From positions 74,620,324-74,684,323 of the forward strand of contig NC_037092.1 in NCBI RefSeq assembly GCF_002994745.2: DNA of 64,000 nt, given 5' to 3'. The notes below the pieces were generated by a model that did no database searches, was not told the origin of the DNA, and saw only the letters and a list, made by a program, of their open reading frames with translations. Every line of letters starts with the position of its first letter. Position 1 is the stretch's first letter. The translations under genes and the position numbers were made by a program. Below are positions 57,592 to 64,000 of this stretch, piece by piece. This DNA comes from Rosa chinensis. Lineage: Eukaryota; Streptophyta; Magnoliopsida; Rosales; Rosaceae.

Positions 57592-59163
57592 CGTACCTTA
57601 AATTTTCTTACTAGTTACATTTTACCGTGGTTGTTAGAGGAGTTGATTTTCTTTAGTTCGTTAAGTTAGGGAATTTTTTTTTAGAATGTCATAATTTAAG
57701 AAAAATCCGAGTTCGTGGATACGTAGTTTGCCTAAATCGGAGTTTTTACGGAAAAGTTATCACCAAAATGGAAATTTACTATTCATGGTTGATGTTTTAA
57801 GAGGAAAGTGGGTAAAAAGGTGAGGGAGAGAGAGAGAGTGAAATCGGGAGAACCCGACTCCAGCCGCCCCTCCCCCCCCCCCCCCCCCTCTTTCTCTTTT
57901 TCTTCTCTTCGAACCCGGAACCCATGTCAGGTGAAATCACCGCCGCCGGCCTCACCACCGGCCATTATAGGACCCTCTCTTCCTCCTCTTGCATCTAAGC
58001 TCCTCATGATCGGTGGAGGAAGAATTCAAGGTGTTTAAGAACGTGAACAGTAACTGACGAGTTCTTGGCTTTTGTTTTGATTTTTCCTACCAAATCGTTG
58101 GTATTTGTTGGTTGTTGCAGGTATATAAACTGTTGGGCGTCTTATGGAGATGATTTTGAGCTTGTTAGGTTAGCTGGAATTGGGGATTGGGGTGGTGGTG
58201 CGTGAAGCCACGCACCGCTGGTGGTGATGGTGGTGAGGAGGCTCAGTTAGCCCCTCTGAAACCCATTAATTTAATCTCTGAGTTATGTGTTAGACTTGAG
58301 GTAGTTGGGTATTGAGATTTTCTTTGAAATTTGATGTTGGACATGGTTTAAATCTTTTAGTTAAATGCTATGGTTATATTTTCGTATTGAATTAATGTGA
58401 TGGAAAGTTGGAGAAGTGATTGTGGATTGAAAAGGAAAATTTAGAGAGAACTTGGAAATCTTGGGGAAGGAACTATTTTATAATTGGTGGTTAAATTATG
58501 GTTGACGAATCGAAATTAAAATCGGTTGTGTTGTTAAAAAGTTTTGAGGGCGTTGAAATTTTAAGGAATTCCGAAATTCGAGAATTGAATCCTAAATTGG
58601 AGAATTGGTCGTTAGAAGAATTTTGTGTAATGAGTAATAATTTTCGAGGGATTAAGCTTTGTTCTTAGATTAATTCCTTATTGAGGTTAATTATCCTGTC
58701 TATTGTTACAGGACGTACTGAGCCCTCGAGTGAGGAGGACACGGCCAGGCAACAGGGTTAGCTGTGAGACTCACCTATTTCAGATTTGCCGAGATCGCGT
58801 CCGAGAACTCGAGGCATAGGAATCAGTGCTTCCGTTTTGTCCGTAGGTTATTACTTAACCTACCTTGTATGATATCGGCTTAGTTATGTAGAATTGCTCT
58901 GATAACCCTTTTAATTTGGAGAATGCTATTGCCTGGGAATTTGTTATCGTATTGAAGTTGTGATGGAGTACGTACTTTTTGAATGTAGCATATACACTTG
59001 GAATGTAAATCTTGGATTGTGTATTTGAGTATGAGTTTAGTTTTAATCATGTCTAGGTTTTGTAAATATTTAGGTAGTCCATTTTTCAGTAGGATTTCAC
59101 TTAAAGTGGACCCCACAGGCTCGTACCCGAGTCTCGGGGTGAAACTTAGGTCGGGTTCTGTCA
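57592..59163 (+). mobile_element. Solo LTR, Ty3-like, with internal deletion; TSD GGAGG
   Basis: It begins TGTAATGCCCCGTACC and ends GGGTTCTGTCA. GGAGG at 57587-57591 and 59164-59168 is an exact 5-bp duplication. It is the third copy of the family at 14442 and 23588 but is 1572 bp long: the segment between GACTCAC and ATTTCAGATTTGCCGAG (about 58775) that holds the hairpin array in the others is absent. A C-tract occurs at about 57871-57888. It sits within the copia B leader. Confidence 0.93.
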
Positions 59164-59168
59164 GGAGG

Positions 59169-59998
59169 TTGCAAGTCCCCGAGAAAAAGAAGAGAAAAAC
59201 AATAAAAAAAAACTTCAGAAACGGAACAAACGAAGCTTTAAAACATACCTAGAAAAAAGTGTACAAAGTCGCCGGAAAAAATTGTCGGAAAAGTTGTCGG
59301 AATTTGGTCACCAGAGGTGGCCGGAAATCGTTGCCGGAGGTGGCTGACCGGAAAAGCTTGGTTGGTGGGCTGCCCTTGCCTTTTTTTTTTTTTTTCCTTT
59401 CTCTTTCGGTTTGGCCCAAGTCTGCCTTTCTCTTTCTTTCTTTTTTTTTCCTCTTCTTCTCTGCCTCAGCCCAAGCCTACTGAGGGTAAGGTCTGCTGGG
59501 CCTTGACTTTTTTCTTCTTCCGAAAGTGGGCCGTGGCTCTTTCTTTTTTTTTTCTTTTTCTCTTCTTTCTTCTAGGCCAATCCCAGATTTTTTTTTTTCT
59601 GGAGGAATGTGGGCCACGTCTTGGGCTGCTTCCCTTTTTTTTTTTTCCTTCTTTCTGGTTTTTTTTTTTTTGCTGGCAAAGTTGCTGCCAGTTCGATCAC
59701 TTTTGGCTGGTTTCCGGGGAGGTGATCTCAGTTCCTGGATCCTGGGGTCAATTCAGCAACGGTGGCCAAGTTTGATGATAAAAGGCGGTCTGGAAGATTG
59801 TGAACCCGGCAGGGATCTCCATTTTTTGTTCTTAGTGGGCTGGTTCAATATTTCTGGTGCCGGTTCGATGATTTTCCGGCCGATTCCCGTGGTTCTGGAA
59901 TCCTGGGATTGAGGGCTTCAATATATACGGCGGTGGTTGCTCAGGTTTGAAGACTACGAATTTAGAGCTTCAGGGTTAGCGCTTCATGCTGATAACGT
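59169..59998 (-). other. copia B leader region, T-rich on the plus strand
   Basis: Several long pyrimidine runs (59378-59400, 59545-59560, 59638-59650, 59658-59670) give false Phe-rich plus frames. It starts right after the LTR on the minus strand and so is the untranslated leader of copia B. Confidence 0.6.
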
Positions 59999-60180
59999 GT
60001 TTAAGGAAAACTGAAATTGGGAGAGAATTGAGTCGTGCTTTCATTGATAATAGGGGCCTCTTTATATAGAGGATTACAAGGCATAGAATCAGAGTTGTAC
60101 AAGGAAACGTAATATTACATTGATTGGATATCTCCAAGATTGTCCGATATTATCTCTAATTCTCCGGGATTGATTAAACA

Positions 60181-61160
60181 CTCCCCCTTGTGTCGCCCAA
60201 ACGTGGTGCTTCTTTCGTTGCCTCATTAAAAACCTTATCGAGTAACAAAAATCCAGTGGGACAAAAATAACCTCTGTCGAAGTGGAAAAAGAGCACAACA
60301 CACCCTTCACGTTTCGAGACCATACATGTAGACATCTTCCCCTGATGTCTGCATCTCCCCCTGATAACTACGGACATGGGAGTTCAGATAACTTCCACAA
60401 ACGATGCTTCCAACACGTTTCTAGAAAGTAGAATTTAGGCAATAACTTAGTGAGCAAGTCTGCCACACTGTCCTCAGATCGAACCTAGTCCACTTTGATC
60501 TTGAGGAGAGTCTATTGTTGCTGATTATGCTTGGTGTTGTCACTTTTGATATAGCATTGCTTCATTTGTTCAAAACAAGTAGCATTATCCTGAATGCTCG
60601 TAGGCTCATCTGTGGTAGACTTCAAACCACAATTGTTTCGAACATGCGTAATTATGGATCCAATTCAGGTACATTCATGGCAATAATCTATGCATTGTTC
60701 GAAGATATAGCGACTAGGGTCTGATCTGTAGACCTCCAAGATATCGCAATCTTACCCATGGTGAACACTTAACCAGTTTGGGAATGACTTTTGTGTGAGT
60801 CAGAGAGATACCCAACATCAACAAAACCTTCCAAAACACATGTCTTCTTGGGATGGGGATAGAGGACGCAAGCCTGTGTTGGCCATGTTCCTAATGTTTG
60901 ATGGGTCCGAATTCATCATCTCTCTGTAGGGATAGAACAAGCCATATCAATCGTACATCTCAAGTATTGAAAGATATCTTTTACACCAATCCAATGGCGT
61001 CGCATTGGTGCAAAGCTATATCTAGCTAACAAGTTCATGGCAAATGAGATGTCCGGTCTTGTGTATTGAGCTAAGTACAATAATGCGCCTATTGTACTCC
61101 AGCAGGGCATCTTTGCCTATAGCGCATCTTCGTCATCATCCCTTGGATGAAGAGGATCCT
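60181..61160 (-). mobile_element. 3' part of a second copia copy (A), sharing the LTR at 59999-60180
   Basis: This block is closely similar to 52190-53140 (RT end, RNase H, purine tract): GALLYLAQYTRPDISFAMNL and the following frame match copy B. It ends with a purine tract immediately next to the LTR. Compared with B it has an extra 18-20 bp (CTTCCCCTGATGTCTGCAT) duplicating the purine-tract region. It is cut off at about 61160. Confidence 0.88.
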
Positions 61161-61161
61161 T

Positions 61162-61376
61162 GAGATGTACATAGATTTTTACGTACCACATATGCACGCG
61201 CTCGGTTTAACATCCTCTACGATTTCCATGAAGAAAGTTTCCTAAAATTTTGACCTGATCAAAAAGTCAATTTTTAGGGCCACTAAAAGTACCGAAACCA
61301 CAGTAAAAGTGAAAGTAAAGGTTGTTTACGGTCCAAATGACTAGTAAACCTGTAAGTTCAGGTTTAAGACGTTACA
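61162..61376 (-). mobile_element. Fragment of the Ty3-like LTR (5' end)
   Basis: Matches 16850-17048 (GCGCTCGGTTTAA, AAAGTGAAA, TAAAGGTTGTTTAC, CCAAATGACTAGTAAAC, GACGTTACA). Its right edge at 61376 is the natural LTR terminus; its left edge is joined directly to copia copy A. Confidence 0.85.
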
Positions 61377-63256
61377 CTGATTCTTTAGAGTCACATATTT
61401 CACTACACCAAGTTTACAAATCAAACTGAAATAACAATTCAATAAGTAAACACACTTACCATGATCACTACACAACGAAAGACTAACAAGTATGAAACAA
61501 CAATTAAGTTTTCAAACCTACAACTACAACAGCAAGAACAAGAGACCTCTTAGCTTCAACTACATTTACCCTAATCTGCAGAATAAACCCTTACACCATT
61601 GAATAGTGCACATGTTGCAACAACAAACCCAGTATGTTTTTGAAGCTCATGTGAGTAAACTCAAAACAAACATAACATGAACACACACTTAAGTTATCCC
61701 AACTTAACAAAATCGACAAGTATATAACACAACTACATCAATTTCACATCTTTCAATATCATGTATATGTAAGTTAACTCCTGACTAAAATCCACATGCT
61801 ATAACTCTCAACTCAGCATTCAATTTCACAAAATCATTACCAAAACAATTTCACCTCATGTAACGTTTTAAAAAATTTAAAAACTCAATAGCAATAATTG
61901 TTACCTCAGTGACATTTTAAATCATTTTTAGTCTCAACGACAAATTCATGTAAATCACACTTATTTCCTCTCCATAGAAAGCATTTATCACTACCGTGAC
62001 ATTATCCTTTGACATCTCACTACAAATCTCGCGAATAAAAGTAAATCTCAAATGACAACTGCACTCATAATTTAACCAAAGTACATGCCAGTAATGCTTG
62101 CATTGAAATTAGTTTAGGAGATCACCTAAAATCAAACAAACCAAAATCATAGTAATCCCTGCATTTAGTTTAGTTCAGGAGACTACATTAAAATCACACC
62201 ATACAAAATTATAGTAATCCTTACATATAGTTTAGTTTAGAAGATTACATTAAAATCAGTTAATTCAAATATTAGCAATAATCTAAAAATCAATACTCTT
62301 TCATCTATATGTAACACCAATCACCACAACAACAATCTCAATCATTATTAACTCAACAACAACTGACATCCTTTACAGACCAATCACCACACAGGTTATC
62401 ATCACTTTGATACTACCACACAAGCCGGCCACCACATCTTAACTCTCACAATTAAGATGGTCACACTAGACCCAAGGTACATCAACAAAACACAATTCTA
62501 CAATTACAACTTGATACACAATTTCACCATTCTCAAAACAATATAACGGATTCGCCTCAAAATATTGTTTCCTCGACTCCAACAATCTCAAAACAATATG
62601 GGAAAACATTTTCAAAATATTGTTTTCACACTTCAAACATTCAACAAAGTCGTACGTACTTCTGTCTGACAATCATTTTCTAGCAAAAATTTGTGTTAAC
62701 TTACCCACGAACCATTGACGATTAAGTTCATATATTTCAAAACAAACAGTTTCAATAAATATGATTTTACAGCTAACAATTATTTCTATTAAAACCATAA
62801 CATAACTAATTTATCACCCAAACAACGTGAGATTTACTCACCTCAAAATCTCGCTGCGTCTTCACATGCCACACGAGATTAAACACATAACCATCAAACT
62901 CCACTCAAACAATATCATCAATCACCTAATCAAATCAAAGTCACAACTTCTTCAAGACTTGTATGGATTGAACGAGGAGGAAGAAAGCTTCAAAACCCAA
63001 CCAGTTTCATGCACAGCCATCGCAGGAAAATGGAGGATAGAACCGGGTTGGCGCCTTTGACCTTCAATTTGCCGTCTACGGTGTGAATCGGTGAATGTGA
63101 ACGGCTAGGATCCAAACAGGGGACCAAGGTGCGTCGGTCTATGGTGGTGGTACCGCCATTGGTCACCAGACCGTGAAATTTCTGGTAGGTCGGGTCAGCG
63201 GGTTTGCGGCAAGGTCTAGGGTTCTCCAAAGAGAGAAAACTTTCCAACATTTCCTG
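61377..63256. other. Unclassified repeat-like DNA, no gene supported
   Basis: An A/C-rich plus strand with recurring phrases such as AGTAATCC and AGTTTAGTT plus AGACTACATTAAAATCA (62140-62260). Minus frames at 62466-62672 and 62990-63250 have no recognisable domain. It may be an unrecognised LTR or leader. Confidence 0.4.
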
Positions 63257-64000
63257 AAAAGTTTCTGAAAAAGGAAACTGTGTAAAAGTAAAATGAAATT
63301 GGAATTGGTCTACTCATTTCATTTCATAGTCCCTTTATATAGGGAGAGAATTACAACGGAAATATCAATTACAATAATGACATTAAATGCTGATTGATCC
63401 GTAATCCTTGCTGATTGATGGTAATCGCTAATTCCTTGATTCCCTCTCCGTCAGTCACTTTGACAAAGACACATAATGTGTTTTTCCTTTAACAGTCCCC
63501 CTTGTGCCAAGTCAAAGACGAAATGGTGCATGAGTTGTTGCCTCATTAAAAACCATGCCAAGTAACAATAAAAACCCTGTGGGACAAAAAATACACTTTG
63601 GTCGAAGGAAAAGAGCACAACCCACCTTTTACATTTGAGGATGGCATGTGTGTGTTAGACTCCCCCTGACGTCTACACCTCCCCCTGATACTTACATTAA
63701 TCAAGGGAGCTTGGAAAGTTTTCGCATTCCTATGTTTTTCACATGTTTCTCAAATGTGGCCTTAGGCAATGATTTGGTGAACAAATCTGCCACATTCTCC
63801 TCAGACCTTACTTGATTTACTTGAATCTTGAGGAGAGCCTATTGTTGCTAATTGTAGAAAAACTTTGGTGATATGTGTTTTGTATTATCACCCTTGATAT
63901 ATCCTAGCTTTATCTGTTCGATGCAAGTTGCATTATCTTCATAAATGCAAGTAGGCTCTTCAGTGGTAGAACTCAAACCACTAGTCCCTCGAATATGTGT
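63257..64000 (-). mobile_element. 3' end of another Ty1/copia element, running off the window
   Basis: An LTR at about 63257-63494 (minus strand starts TGTTAAAGGAAAAAC; TATATAAAGGG box in complement near 63335) is preceded on the minus strand by a purine tract and then by sequence akin to the copia A/B 3' regions (TGCCTCATTAAAAACC, GGGACAAAAA, TCCTCAGA, CTTGAGGAGAG). It carries two purine-tract-like CTCCCCCTGA motifs (63660-63690). The interior continues beyond 64000. Confidence 0.75.

Larger units (their letters stand above)
52181..60180 (-). mobile_element. Degenerate Ty1/copia element (copy B)
   Basis: On the minus strand: the LTR at 60180-59999 (TGTTTAATCAATCC ... TTAAACA), a primer-site position CGTTATCAGCATGAAG (59998 downward), a long leader interrupted by a Ty3-like solo LTR, gag (57241 downward), then integrase, RT and RNase H, down to a purine tract at about 52341-52350 and the CACAAGGGG block at about 52190. 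Past that point the sequence diverges from the other copy and the 3' LTR is missing. Many stops and shifts break all frames. Confidence 0.85.

Noticed and set aside
59317..59912. Phe-rich 152- and 128-codon plus-strand frames
   Set aside because: They come from long T runs in the complement of the copia leader; no domain is visible.

Overview
This is repeat-rich nuclear DNA from a flowering plant. Introns, AT-rich intergenic DNA, transit-peptide-bearing plastid proteins and layered plant transposons all point to a eudicot. The copia and retroposon types remind me of Rosaceae, but that is an impression from memory and not a demonstrated assignment.

Region by region. 1-19.2 kb is a transposon graveyard. 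It holds tandem and foldback repeats, an orphan squalene epoxidase exon, a Mutator-like element, several non-LTR retroposons (one carrying a broken DUF4283 zinc-knuckle gene and flanked by an 18-bp target duplication), and a 6.4-kb stack of nested inverted-repeat elements split by a 2.6-kb solo LTR. 19.2-32 kb starts with a small multi-pass membrane protein gene, followed by a scrap of the plastid ribosomal protein L4 gene. Next comes a truncated, frameshifted thiamine-synthesis gene (THIC) that still carries its 3' intron and an apparently intact TPP riboswitch. The THIC intron holds a complete but dead Ty1/copia element, itself split by a solo LTR. A TRIM-like mini-retrotransposon lies just after the riboswitch. 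32-36.2 kb is a complete hAT element with a dead transposase.

39-50 kb is the gene-bearing part. It contains a second copy of the membrane-protein gene, intact plastid RPL4 (two exons), a Josephin-type deubiquitinase (two exons), a small plant-specific protein and thylakoid phosphoprotein TSP9. RPL4 and TSP9 act in the chloroplast. THIC is also a plastid enzyme, but here only a wreck remains. From 50 kb to the end the DNA is again retroelements: a non-LTR retroposon, two same-orientation copia copies sharing one LTR, a third Ty3-like solo LTR with its target duplication, and the 3' end of another copia.

Relations between regions. 19.2-20.8 kb is a degraded duplicate of 39.8-42.85 kb, so the membrane-protein gene and RPL4 were copied together and the left RPL4 copy decayed. 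The most unusual structure is in the Ty3-like LTR family. Two LTRs carry, at the same relative place, arrays of six to nine short hairpins whose stems differ from unit to unit while pairing is largely kept. The third copy has lost that segment.
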